Shown here in pieces: positions 7,308-16,558 of a stretch of 64,000 nucleotides of DNA (position 1 is its first letter; each line of letters begins with the position of its first letter). Under the pieces are notes generated by a model. It was given only the letters and a program-made list of their open reading frames with translations. It ran no database searches and was not told the DNA's origin. Location of the stretch: the NCBI RefSeq assembly GCF_051486985.1, contig NZ_JAHVDV010000016.1, forward strand, positions 39,293 to 103,292, written 5' to 3'. A program made the translations under genes and the position numbers. Origin of the DNA: CBFFRJ01 sp051486985. Its GTDB lineage: Bacteria; Pseudomonadota; Gammaproteobacteria; Enterobacterales; Enterobacteriaceae.

Positions 7308-8876
7308 TTATTGCCCACCGGCGGTCTTTTTGCAGCTTTCCAGCCAACCTGCGGTATCTATCTTACCGTTTTCCAGATACTTCTGTTGATTCTGCCAATG
7401 CGCCGCCAGGAAGGGCTTCAAACCCGTGAGCCGCTTATTGATCGTGAGCATTTCTTCGAATACCGAGACTTCATGCTTGAGACTGTCCGCACCGTACAAG
7501 GTCGCCGAGTCGACCAGACTGCTGGCGTAATAGCCCGTAAGCTGTTGCAGCCTGTCTGATTGCTCTCCCAGTTTGCTTTTACGGTTAGCGCAGTTGGTGT
7601 CGCTGGCATCTTTATCTTTACAGAGCAGCTCATAGTTATGATTCAGGAAATCAAGGAAGCGACCATCATCCTGCAGCTTGGTGCACAGGAACGATCCTAA
7701 ATTAAGGCTGGCGCGAATCGACTGAGCACGCTCTTCTTGCTGCTTCTGGTTGCTGGCGCGAAGTTGATTTTCGAGATCTTTTAGCTTCTGTTTTAGTGCC
7801 GCATCGTCGATACCAGATGCAAGACTTCCCAGCGCTTTGGCCGTATCTTTACCTTCATCTTTAGTTTTCTCGCCGTTTTGATTTTCAGCCCCCAGGGTTT
7901 CCCAGCTTTTTTCGAGTTGTTTCACTTTATCGGTAGAGGTGATGGTAGGGGCGACCAGCACCAGACGCAGGCCGGTGGTTTTACTGGTCGAGGGGGTGGC
8001 GTTGTCGTAGTAATTGACTTCTTTACGGGTCGCGCTGCGAATATCGGTTGGATTTGACTGGAAGCTACCCCCACGCACCACGAACCCCCCGGCCTGGCCA
8101 TGGAGACGGTTCAGCTTGTTAAGATAAAACGGTGTAAACATCATTTCTGAAACATTACCCAGCATGTCATACAAGCCCAACGGGTTGGGATGCAATCGCC
8201 CGATGAGCTGGACTTTACCGTTAGAGGATTGCGCGCCAGAAAACCATTCATAGTTTTTCATATCATCCATCGGATAATGGGCATCCCGGAATTCAGCACT
8301 ATTCACTTTGAGGCCGCCGCGCGCTGCAAATTCCCATTCTACTTCCGTCGGTAGCCGCAAGAATCCAGGCTTCCCATCTTCCTGAGGCAGTTTATCGAGG
8401 GCGTTAGTGCGTAGCCATTGATTATATTTATCGGCAGCAGTAATGGCATCAAACCAGCTCATGCTGGTTGCAGGCATACTGAGCATTCGCGACGGAGTCG
8501 GGCAGGTTCCTTCCATCAGGGCTTTATATTGCAGAGCCGTAAGCTCGTACTTGGCCATCAGGTAATAACGACCTTTGCTTTTTTTGCTCTCACTAAAGCT
8601 ACCAGCAATGAAAGTCGGGTAACTGTGTTCGACAACGCCCCAGTCTCCTCCATCCTGCCCTAGCGTGATGGGAAGATCGTCCAGCGGGCCTGACACGGGG
8701 ATCTCGACGCGACGAAACGCCATTGAACCTTCGCAAGGCATTGGCAAAACGATATCTTCATCATCAGGATTGGGGTTCCAGGTATTGGTGGCCCAGGGCT
8801 CCGCCAGCGCTGAAGACATATGGGGAAGCAGGCCGAGCACTAAAGCGTACCGCAGTGAAGAAAGAGTCAAGGTCAC
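7308..8876 (-). CDS. Secreted FGE/SUMF1-like domain protein without catalytic cysteines
   Basis: A 522-residue protein, last gene of the Srf cluster. I prefer GTG 8876, 7 bases after GGAG, over GTG 8882. It has a signal peptide (about 1-25, SSALA), a formylglycine-generating-enzyme fold (about 85-310; FLRLPTEVEWEFAARGG, YDMLGNVSEM, VVRGGSF), then a helical, partly coiled-coil tail. True FGE enzymes carry two copper-binding cysteines just after the RGGSW motif. Here the region is RGGSFQSNPTDIRSATR with no cysteine, so it is unlikely to make formylglycine. Related non-enzymatic folds occur as structural parts of envelope machines (for example GldK in gliding/type 9 secretion). A scaffold or ligand-binding role is my inference. 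Confidence 0.75.
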   Translation of the reverse strand: MTLTLSSLRYALVLGLLPHMSSALAEPWATNTWNPNPDDEDIVLPMPCEGSMAFRRVEIPVSGPLDDLPITLGQDGGDWGVVEHSYPTFIAGSFSESKKSKGRYYLMAKYELTALQYKALMEGTCPTPSRMLSMPATSMSWFDAITAADKYNQWLRTNALDKLPQEDGKPGFLRLPTEVEWEFAARGGLKVNSAEFRDAHYPMDDMKNYEWFSGAQSSNGKVQLIGRLHPNPLGLYDMLGNVSEMMFTPFYLNKLNRLHGQAGGFVVRGGSFQSNPTDIRSATRKEVNYYDNATPSTSKTTGLRLVLVAPTITSTDKVKQLEKSWETLGAENQNGEKTKDEGKDTAKALGSLASGIDDAALKQKLKDLENQLRASNQKQQEERAQSIRASLNLGSFLCTKLQDDGRFLDFLNHNYELLCKDKDASDTNCANRKSKLGEQSDRLQQLTGYYASSLVDSATLYGADSLKHEVSVFEEMLTINKRLTGLKPFLAAHWQNQQKYLENGKIDTAGWLESCKKTAGGQ

Positions 8877-8919
8877 AAACACTCTCCGCGAATCAAGTGA
8901 TTAAAATAAGAATATAAGG

Positions 8920-10134
8920 TCATACCTCACGCAGGCTCTGCGCAGGTTCTATGTTGATGGCGCGGCGGGCACCGATACTTGCAACCAGCAGTGCAACGAG
9001 CAGCGTCAACGCCATGGCGAAGAGACTATGCTGTAACGTTATTTTGCAAAGCATCTGATCGGTTGCCTGGCTGCCCGCCAGCGCACGGTTAAAGATCTGG
9101 CTGGCAAGTAAATAAATGCCATAACCCCCTACATAGGCCAACAGGCTGAGCAGGCAGCCTTGTAAAATGACATACAGCCCGACTGCCGGACCGGTAAATC
9201 CCAACAATCTCAACACGGCAATATGTCTACGTTTACGATCGACGTTAGCGATAAAGGAGCCAATAAGCGAAGCAACACACCCGATAAGCGCGGTTGCCGC
9301 GATAGTATTGAAAATCACCCCCAGCACGCGGTTAATGCTTTTCACATTTTCGATGTCAGCCAGCCGGCTGGTGGTTTCAATGCGTTGCGCGCGCAGAACG
9401 CGCTCAAGGCTGGCAACCTGATCGATATCGCTGGCATACAGGCGCGCGCGCGCATAGAGGGGCGGTTTGTCGTTAAGCTGACTGCCGCTGCTAATACCAA
9501 GCTCGCTCACGGCATAACCGTCACGAAAACGCTCCAGCATCAGGAGCAGTGCCGGTTGAGTAAACAGGGCGGCCCGGTTGAAATAAGTCGGTGCAAGGAT
9601 CCCAACCACGGTGAGCGATTTACGCCCCCACTCCCGGCGTTCTTCGCGCTGTCGGCTCACGCGTAAGGTAAGGGTGTCGCCCACCTTTACGGCCAGCTTG
9701 CGTGCTGCTTCCTGCGTTAAAACAATCTCATTTTCATGATGAATTTCCAGACTACCCAGCAGCGGATCGCCTGCATCCGTCGGTATTACTTCGGCATTTT
9801 CAATGAAGTGACTGCTGTCAGTTTGCAAATCAGCAAGAGTGTTTAGGGAGCGTGTCTGCCCTATGGCAAAACCCACATCAGGGCGCTGGCGCAAAGCATC
9901 TATCCAGGCTTGATCGTAGCTTCCGCTGCTGAGCATCCGTATTTCAAGGTTGCGGGGATCGCGCGTTAAATCATCCTGCAATTGACTGATTACCCCAAAG
10001 CGCAGGCCAAACAACAGGAGGAGGGGGGCAATCACTGCAACCAGAGAAGAGACAATGCAAAAAGAAATAATACGGTCGTGCCACAGATCCTGTACCGCAA
10101 GACGGCCAAGCAGTAGGGTTCGGTTAAAAGACAA
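8920..10134 (-). CDS. MacB/FtsX-type ABC transporter permease
   Basis: A 404-residue protein with four membrane segments in the FtsX/MacB/LolC order: TM1 (about 20-45), a large periplasmic domain, TM2 (near 270-295), TM3 (near 315-345) and TM4 (near 370-395), ending in the typical INIEPAQSLREV. Such permeases do mechanical work on periplasmic partners instead of forming a classical pore. I chose TTG 10134, preceded by GGAGGGG; this overlaps the ATPase gene by 11 bases. A frame open to 10239 encodes no family-like sequence before this start. It pairs with the ATPase gene directly upstream. Confidence 0.82.
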   Translation of the reverse strand: MSFNRTLLLGRLAVQDLWHDRIISFCIVSSLVAVIAPLLLLFGLRFGVISQLQDDLTRDPRNLEIRMLSSGSYDQAWIDALRQRPDVGFAIGQTRSLNTLADLQTDSSHFIENAEVIPTDAGDPLLGSLEIHHENEIVLTQEAARKLAVKVGDTLTLRVSRQREERREWGRKSLTVVGILAPTYFNRAALFTQPALLLMLERFRDGYAVSELGISSGSQLNDKPPLYARARLYASDIDQVASLERVLRAQRIETTSRLADIENVKSINRVLGVIFNTIAATALIGCVASLIGSFIANVDRKRRHIAVLRLLGFTGPAVGLYVILQGCLLSLLAYVGGYGIYLLASQIFNRALAGSQATDQMLCKITLQHSLFAMALTLLVALLVASIGARRAINIEPAQSLREV

Positions 10135-10855
10135 AATGGGTTCCCCTCCGGGCCGGTGATTCTGCGTGTTCGCCTGAATCCGTGTCGGGACGGGCGACCA
10201 GACAGGGCAAATTGAATTTTTGCACCAGCGGCCAGTCATGGCAGACCACGAGTGCCATCATCTTCTCCTGCTGCACCAGGTCAATAAACAGACTAAATAG
10301 CTGTTGAGCGTTGTAGGGATCAAGGGCCGCGGTGGGTTCATCGGCCAGCACCAGTCCGGGGCGATGTACAATGGCGCGGGCAAATGCGGTTCGCTGTCGC
10401 TCACCAAATGAGAGTTGTGACGGGTATTTCCCCAGTAACGGACCGAGCTTGAGCGTGTTGATAACTCTGTCGAGCAACGGTTTATCAGGCGTGATGCCGA
10501 GCAGTTGACTCGGCAGCCGGATATTGTCCTGTACCCTGAGAAAAGGTAATAACCCGCCGTTTTGCAGAACAAATCCCAAATGACGCGCACGAATGTCTGC
10601 GAGGTCTGCCTGCCGATTAGTAGTGAGGAGCGATGCAACATCATGCTGCTTATCGGTATCCGTCAGCGTGAAGCGCCCGATATGGTCGGGACGCAACAAT
10701 AATCCAATCGCTTCAAGCAGCGTACTTTTGCCGCAGCCGCTTTCGCCAGTCACTGCCACCAACTGACCTGGCCGCAGCACGAGCTGCGGCAGGTAAACAT
10801 GATGCGCCTGAACACCCTCGCCGCGAACAACGTGCAAATTTTCAATGTGCAGCAT
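10124..10855 (-). CDS. ABC transporter ATP-binding protein (LolD/MacB/FtsE type)
   Basis: A 243-residue ATPase with Walker A GESGCGKS (37-44), Q-loop region FVLQNGG, signature LSFGERQR, Walker B VLADEP and switch histidine VVCHD. LSFGE in place of LSGGE is a mild variant of the signature. Its start overlaps the vWA gene stop by one base and its end overlaps the permease start, so the two form a translationally coupled transporter within the Srf cluster. It should power the four-TM permease, acting on an envelope substrate or on the neighbouring periplasmic proteins. Confidence 0.88.
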   Translation of the reverse strand: MLHIENLHVVRGEGVQAHHVYLPQLVLRPGQLVAVTGESGCGKSTLLEAIGLLLRPDHIGRFTLTDTDKQHDVASLLTTNRQADLADIRARHLGFVLQNGGLLPFLRVQDNIRLPSQLLGITPDKPLLDRVINTLKLGPLLGKYPSQLSFGERQRTAFARAIVHRPGLVLADEPTAALDPYNAQQLFSLFIDLVQQEKMMALVVCHDWPLVQKFNLPCLVARPDTDSGEHAESPARRGTHFVF

Positions 10856-12816
10856 CAGGGCATCATTTCCAGCGGTACAGGATAGACGCGTTCACGGGGA
10901 TCGCTGTCTTTAGCAAGCTCAACCCAGCGGTCCACATCGGCATTGTATTTCTGGTAATGACGAAGTTTGGCTGACAGGGTACGGATGAATTTCTCCTGCG
11001 ACAGGCCATCCCAGCTTTTCCACGTCTCTTCATCAAGATTCAGGACATCACTACGGTACGGCAGATCTGCAAGATATTCGCCCAGGACCCCCAGTTCGTT
11101 AATCTTACTATTCTCTTTCTGTTTGAGCTGGTTAGGGTCAGCGCCCATGGTGGCTGCGACGGTACGTAGCCGCTCAAACATCTTATCAGGAGAGATCATG
11201 CCTTCATTTGCCGCCTGCAGAATCTGGCTGACCACATCGCTTAAATCGCTCAGCTGCCCTTTTGTCAGTAGCACGCGAACATCCGTGGTTGGGATGTTCT
11301 GCTTGATAAGATCGCGGTCGCTGATCCAGGCTTTGAAGACCAGCGGGGCCTGGGTTTCATTCTTCTTGCCCAGATAAGCGAGCTGCATGGCGTGACCAAT
11401 GAGCGCGGTATCCTCAAGCAATTTCTCTTCCGGCGTGGACTTTTTCCCTTCATCTTTCGAATAGAGTGCGCTGCCGATGGCCGGGTCACCCATATAGGCT
11501 GACTTCACCTGCTCGGTAATCGCTGCCGCCAGGGCATCGACCTGCTTACCAAAGGTTTTCAGGTCACCGGCATCCACCGCCTGATAAAGGTTAGACTGCG
11601 TGCTGTCAAAATTAGAGAGGTCACGATACTGGCCTTCGGCTTTCGCATGGTCATCTTTGCCGGAAGGGGTCTTCAAGTGCAGGGTATAAATAGCAATACC
11701 GCGATTGCCGGCTTCCAGTCTGAGCTGTTTCGCATCCAGGCCGGTTCCCGAAAGTTTGTTGCTACCTTCAATTGCTCCCGCATCGGTGATCAACACCATG
11801 TAGCGCGCGCCAAACGGGCTCCAGTCAACGTTGTCGATTGCGGACATTACGCCTGCATAAGCATCTTCATCGTAAAGTGAGCTGGAAACTTTTGCTTCTT
11901 TCAGCCCTGCAACTTTCTTAAGAAAATCGTCGCCATCTTTTACCTGATTAGGATCAGCGTAGATCTTCGTGGTGTATTCCAGACCGGGTACGGCTTTGGC
12001 ATTTGATCGAAATGAGACAAGACCAAACTTAACCTGATCCTGCAGGTGCTCTTGTTTGATTTTGTCGTAAATTTTATTGACCGCTTCTTTGGTGCGTTCG
12101 ATGTAGGGACCCATGGAAATGGTTGAGTCGATAACGAACACGACCGTCGCATTAAAGCCCTTTAGCTGGTTAACGTCATCACCCTGTTTGACTTCAGGGT
12201 CTGCTTTGCTGACCGAGGCAACATTGAGTAAGCGCGTGTAGAACCCATTTTCAGTCATCACTTCTTCACCGCTCAAAATAGGCAACAAGTAAAACTGCTT
12301 TTGCAGGTCCACGAAATATTCCGGTTCCTGGGCTAATACGCCCTCGGCGTTACCGTCTCGTTTGAGATGGGCACGAAGCGGTGCCACCAGTGAGACCGGA
12401 TCGGGGGCAGAAAGAATATCATCAAGGCTTTTTCGCTCTTTAAAAAACATCAAGCGATCGCGGTTGGCGGGGTTGGTAAAGGCAAGCGTAAGCTGCATTT
12501 TCCAGTCCACGGTGCACGACTGCGGCAGCCAGCCGATAACCTTGCCATAGCTGTCTGGCCCCACCTGCACCCAGCTTTGTCCGTTAGCCTCTGCTTTCTG
12601 ATAAACATAAAGACTGCTAAACGCAGGCTGCAGTACCCCTTTGTCATCACCTGCCGCGGTGCCGAGTTTGCAGCCTGGCGTGGTCAGCACCCGTTGAAAC
12701 AGCGTTTTTTTGCCTTCCTGCAGCAGGGGCTTATCCCCCTCTGCTGCATACGCATGACCAGCCAAAAGCAGACTACACAACGGTAAAGCCAGTTTTAGAA
12801 AATGTTTCTTCATCAT
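10855..12816 (-). CDS. Secreted von Willebrand factor A domain protein
   Basis: A 653-residue protein with a clear signal peptide (about 1-25, GHAYAAEG), so it is periplasmic. Residues about 60-105 look like a small SH3-type beta domain (WVQVGPDSYGKVIGWLP). A vWA domain follows (about 222-420) with a MIDAS-like DSTIS (230-234), ITDAGAIEG near 350 and a typical alternating beta/alpha pattern. A helical C-terminal half completes it. The MIDAS site (canonical DxSxS) here has Thr at its third position, which should still hold a metal. Such domains usually mediate metal-dependent protein contacts. Four-base ATGA overlap with the upstream gene and one-base overlap with the ABC ATPase gene indicate a shared operon. 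Confidence 0.82.
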   Translation of the reverse strand: MMKKHFLKLALPLCSLLLAGHAYAAEGDKPLLQEGKKTLFQRVLTTPGCKLGTAAGDDKGVLQPAFSSLYVYQKAEANGQSWVQVGPDSYGKVIGWLPQSCTVDWKMQLTLAFTNPANRDRLMFFKERKSLDDILSAPDPVSLVAPLRAHLKRDGNAEGVLAQEPEYFVDLQKQFYLLPILSGEEVMTENGFYTRLLNVASVSKADPEVKQGDDVNQLKGFNATVVFVIDSTISMGPYIERTKEAVNKIYDKIKQEHLQDQVKFGLVSFRSNAKAVPGLEYTTKIYADPNQVKDGDDFLKKVAGLKEAKVSSSLYDEDAYAGVMSAIDNVDWSPFGARYMVLITDAGAIEGSNKLSGTGLDAKQLRLEAGNRGIAIYTLHLKTPSGKDDHAKAEGQYRDLSNFDSTQSNLYQAVDAGDLKTFGKQVDALAAAITEQVKSAYMGDPAIGSALYSKDEGKKSTPEEKLLEDTALIGHAMQLAYLGKKNETQAPLVFKAWISDRDLIKQNIPTTDVRVLLTKGQLSDLSDVVSQILQAANEGMISPDKMFERLRTVAATMGADPNQLKQKENSKINELGVLGEYLADLPYRSDVLNLDEETWKSWDGLSQEKFIRTLSAKLRHYQKYNADVDRWVELAKDSDPRERVYPVPLEMMP

Positions 12817-13853
12817 TTGCCCAACTCCTCAAGGCGCTGCTTAGCCTTTTGGTTATCCGGCTCAGTTTGCAGCACCGTTTCATACCAGTAAGCGGCAGTA
12901 TCGGGATCGGGCGTTTTAAAGCACTCGCTTGGCTTATGCTCTTTAGGATCGTATTCAGTGGCGTAAGCGAGCGCGATCTGGGTATCTCCGCCCTGGGCAC
13001 GGTTAGCATACAAGCGCTGCGCTACACCGCACTTCTTCGCCTCTTTGGCAGCCTGAATGATGGTCAACAATGCCGCGCTGTCGAGCTTTTGCTGCACACA
13101 GTTTTGGACGAAATCAAGTTCACTCTGGCTGTTCAGATTGGCCACTGAGCACGCGCTGACCTCCGGTTTGGCTTCTGTCGCTGCCGGGGTAGCAGGTGCA
13201 GCAGGTTCAGCCGGGGCCGCCGGAGCTGGGGCTTCGGCCTGACTGTTCACGGGTTCCTGCGTCGGTGCAGAGGCGTCTCGTCCCATAAACCACCATAACG
13301 CGCCGGCCGCAATGAGCAGCACGATGAGTATGCCGGCCACGATCGGTATAAGGGATACGCTGCGTTTTGGTGGGCGCGTGTCCTGCACAGGCTGAGGAGC
13401 AATCGTCGGCTGTGCAGGCGCCACTTCAGGTTGGGCTTCAGGGGCCGGAACCGGTGCGGGTGTCGACAGCACGCTACTACTGCTGTAATTCCCCGTCTGG
13501 CCACGCGCATCCGATGAGAACAGCTCATCACGCACCATTTGCAGTGTCGTACTGCGCGTTTCACCTGACGCCAGTTTGACCTGAATTTGCACCTGACTTG
13601 CCCTTTCCAGCAGCGGATTCAGAAGGGTCGGCCCGATACGGAAACCACTGCCGTTGCTTAGCGGATAACCACCATCAATGGTGAACCAGTGGGGAGCCGG
13701 GCTCCAGTTGCTGTCGGGTTGCAGATAGTTTTGTTCGTTATTGCACAGGCAAAAGGTCAGGCTGGCGAGCAGAGACTGTTCACCACGCAAACGGATCATC
13801 AACTGGGCAGTGCCCGGCACGGCAGGTTGACAGGCAAAAATTTTAGCTAGCAT
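12813..13853 (-). CDS. Single-pass membrane protein with periplasmic repeat domain
   Basis: A 346-residue protein of unknown function in the Srf cluster. It has a soluble N-terminal domain (1-125), a Pro/Ala-rich linker, one membrane segment (about 166-190), a second Ala/Pro-rich linker, and a C-terminal helical domain. That last domain resembles TPR/Sel1 repeats (AQRLYANRAQGGDTQIALAYA, AAYWYETVLQTEPDNQKAKQRL), with cysteines that could form disulfides. Positive residues before the membrane segment (RPPKR) predict cytoplasmic N-terminus and periplasmic C-terminus. It overlaps srfC by 7 bases and the vWA gene by 4. Confidence 0.72.
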   Translation of the reverse strand: MLAKIFACQPAVPGTAQLMIRLRGEQSLLASLTFCLCNNEQNYLQPDSNWSPAPHWFTIDGGYPLSNGSGFRIGPTLLNPLLERASQVQIQVKLASGETRSTTLQMVRDELFSSDARGQTGNYSSSSVLSTPAPVPAPEAQPEVAPAQPTIAPQPVQDTRPPKRSVSLIPIVAGILIVLLIAAGALWWFMGRDASAPTQEPVNSQAEAPAPAAPAEPAAPATPAATEAKPEVSACSVANLNSQSELDFVQNCVQQKLDSAALLTIIQAAKEAKKCGVAQRLYANRAQGGDTQIALAYATEYDPKEHKPSECFKTPDPDTAAYWYETVLQTEPDNQKAKQRLEELGK

Positions 13854-16558
13854 GACAGGTTCTCTTGTTTCATTTGGCCGATAATCTGGCCAAGTTGCCG
13901 GTTATGTTCGATGGAGATATCGCGGGTGGCACTATGACCCGCATTGTCCAGAATGAGGGTCATCAGCGCGGACAACCAGTCACCCATGTAGGCGACGCCG
14001 GGTTGCGGCGCGAGAGAAGGCAGTTGTGGAAGCTCATCCTGCCCAAGCGTTGCCTGTCGGGCAAAGACTTTCTTTTTCTCGCCCACATAGCTATTGGGAA
14101 CCTGATCCTCAGGCAAGGAAAGGTAACCAAACCAGGCGATAAAATCGCGGATGGTCAGCTGCGCACGTAACACCTGGCGAGCCATCAACTGGCTACGAAG
14201 CGTGCCTGCCTGCTCCTGTCCTGCGAGGGCATGTTTCAGCTTACCCTCCAGTTCCAGACGAGTACTGGCAGTGATGAGCTCTTCACAAAGCAGCGTGATC
14301 ATGTCGCTGTTCATGCCCAACTGCTGCCAGCTTGCGGTTTGCAGCGGTAAATCGCGTAAATGCGCTACCCAGACTTTGAATACTTCATGTGCAAAGGCGT
14401 CATCACGGCCCACGCGTTCAGGCAGCGGCGCGGCTGCCTCATCCATAGCACTTTTGTCATCAGCAGGCGCAGTGGCGAAAGGATTATCGGCAAAAGGATT
14501 GCTGGCAAACGGGTTAGCGCCAAATGGATTAGCTGCAAAGGAGACCGCTGCCCGAGGCTCACCGGCCGCCTGAGATTCATTGTCCTGGTCGCGGATACTC
14601 AGATAAATGTTACGCAGTTCATGCGGCGGCAGATCCAGGCGATTTATCATTTCGCCTATGCTCGGTGCGCAGGCCGATAAACCTTGCCAGAGATCTTTAG
14701 CAATGGCTTGCTTCTGCTCAATCTTGCCCTCGCCATCCTTTTCAAACCAGCGTCCCAGTTGTTTTTCGACCGTATTCTCACGGCACGCTCGCAACTGCGT
14801 TTGCAGACGTTTTAATTTGAACTCCAGATTGGCGACACCACGAAGTGCTTCGGTCAGGCGATGCATGCCTCCATCATTCAAGGAGAGCATGGCTTCCCAC
14901 GCCGCGCTGGGGTCGGCTACGTGGCGTTTAATTTTTTCACCACTGGCAAAGACGGTGCCCATTGTATCGAGTACGCCGCGATAGCGATCGGCGAGAGCCA
15001 CTTCTTTAAGGCTCTCCTGGCCGGGGATGTTTTCCAGCGTCAGGAAGGGGTTATCCATGCCGGGTTTACGTACAAGGAAGCAGTTATTAAAAGGCTGACC
15101 AGGCGACCACTCTTTTAGCCATTCATACTGAGCAAAACGTTCCAATAGCGTGATATGCAGCATGCCGTCACAGGCTTCTTTCAACTGACTTTCCGTCTTT
15201 TTCAGACTGTCAGTGATGCGCATATCACACATGGTAATGGCCCAGAATAGCCCCGGCTTCGTGCCTCCGCGCTCGTCTGCATTTTTGCCCTGGGTTTTGT
15301 CCACCCAACGCGTTAACACCGGACCAACATCGGCAACGTCACTTTGTTTAAACGAGCTGGCGCAAACGACCAGGGCATTCATTTCCTGGTTATCGGTATA
15401 GCGCTCAAAGAGGTAGGCAACCTTGCCGCGAAGCAGGAGCTGTGAGACAGGGTTATCCGGATCAGCATCTTTCAGAGCGGTGAGCTTCAGGCGTCCACGG
15501 TAGCCCGGGAAGTCAAGTAAGTCGACCTGCCTGGTCACGCTCTGGTCGGTCACTTCTGCCAGCGGGAAAATGAGCTCAGAGGTCAGTGCCGCCAGTTCAG
15601 CTTGTGACAAGCTGGCGCTACCCGTCTGCTGGTTTTCTTTCCAGAATCGAATTTCGACAGAGTGACTCTGATTTGAGCCAAGCTTATTAAGGCTATCGAC
15701 ATTCATGATGCTGCCACGACTATGATCGATCAGTGTCTCCAGCGGAGCAAACACCATTTCGGCGTGGTTAAGTTTTGCCAGCACATTGGCGAGCGAACGA
15801 TAGGTTTCGGTCAGCTCAGGTAACTCCCCCCAAAGCAAAGAGAAGAGTTCTGCTCGCTCATTGGGGCTGAGCATCGGGGCGACTTTAAGCACCTGCGGCC
15901 AGTATGCATGCTCCAGTTTTTCGACTGATTTCTTGAATGACGCGTTCAGGTAATCCCATAACGCTACAACGTCCTCACTGCTGACGCCACTGTGTGCGTT
16001 TGCCTGGCCTGAACGTTGCAGGTACGGACGCAAGCGCTCTTCGATTCGGCTTTCATCCAACTGGTAAGACAGTTGTTCGTGGTTAAAGTCATTAAACCAG
16101 GTGTTAGCAAGAATTTTTGCAAGGTCTATCTCACTGAACAGGCGCAACGGAACCGGATAACCTGTCGGCGCATCAGGGACCTGCCGGGTAAAACGGGTGA
16201 CCAACCCCGTTGCTTCCTTGCCCCCGCCGACCGGGTTCACCTCTTTAATGAAGTCTACTTTACGATCGCCGTAAAGCGCTTCCAGCTCACCATTGCTACC
16301 CGCGGCTAATGCCGAAATAAGATAGGACTTACCGGCTTGTGAGATGCCGAAGAAACCCACCGTCATGGGGGTGGTGGAGACCCGGCCCAAACTGTTGGCA
16401 AGATTTTTAGTGCGTAATAAACCTAAGTTGAGCTTATCCGCTTCGTTATCCAGGCGGCGGGAACGGGGGCGTACTGTCTCTACCCAGCCCAGTGCATCCT
16501 GGCAGCCTTTGGCGATAGCTGCCCAACCTTGTTGAAGGGAAATTTGTTCGTTGTTCAT
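13847..16558 (-). CDS. srfC: SrfC-family P-loop GTPase-like protein
   Basis: A 903-residue protein recognised as the SrfC family, named from the Salmonella srfABC genes. A P-loop GISQAGKS (71-78) and a G3-like DFPG (349-352) indicate a GTPase-type NTPase; the large spacing suggests an inserted helical region, and long C-terminal helices recall dynamin-like architecture (inference). A low-complexity stretch has four perfectly spaced NPF tripeptides (residues 677-694, period 5). No signal peptide or membrane segment is visible, so it is cytoplasmic. The start ATG overlaps the srfB stop (TAATG), showing translational coupling. The molecular function is not established. Confidence 0.88.
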   Translation of the reverse strand: MNNEQISLQQGWAAIAKGCQDALGWVETVRPRSRRLDNEADKLNLGLLRTKNLANSLGRVSTTPMTVGFFGISQAGKSYLISALAAGSNGELEALYGDRKVDFIKEVNPVGGGKEATGLVTRFTRQVPDAPTGYPVPLRLFSEIDLAKILANTWFNDFNHEQLSYQLDESRIEERLRPYLQRSGQANAHSGVSSEDVVALWDYLNASFKKSVEKLEHAYWPQVLKVAPMLSPNERAELFSLLWGELPELTETYRSLANVLAKLNHAEMVFAPLETLIDHSRGSIMNVDSLNKLGSNQSHSVEIRFWKENQQTGSASLSQAELAALTSELIFPLAEVTDQSVTRQVDLLDFPGYRGRLKLTALKDADPDNPVSQLLLRGKVAYLFERYTDNQEMNALVVCASSFKQSDVADVGPVLTRWVDKTQGKNADERGGTKPGLFWAITMCDMRITDSLKKTESQLKEACDGMLHITLLERFAQYEWLKEWSPGQPFNNCFLVRKPGMDNPFLTLENIPGQESLKEVALADRYRGVLDTMGTVFASGEKIKRHVADPSAAWEAMLSLNDGGMHRLTEALRGVANLEFKLKRLQTQLRACRENTVEKQLGRWFEKDGEGKIEQKQAIAKDLWQGLSACAPSIGEMINRLDLPPHELRNIYLSIRDQDNESQAAGEPRAAVSFAANPFGANPFASNPFADNPFATAPADDKSAMDEAAAPLPERVGRDDAFAHEVFKVWVAHLRDLPLQTASWQQLGMNSDMITLLCEELITASTRLELEGKLKHALAGQEQAGTLRSQLMARQVLRAQLTIRDFIAWFGYLSLPEDQVPNSYVGEKKKVFARQATLGQDELPQLPSLAPQPGVAYMGDWLSALMTLILDNAGHSATRDISIEHNRQLGQIIGQMKQENLSC

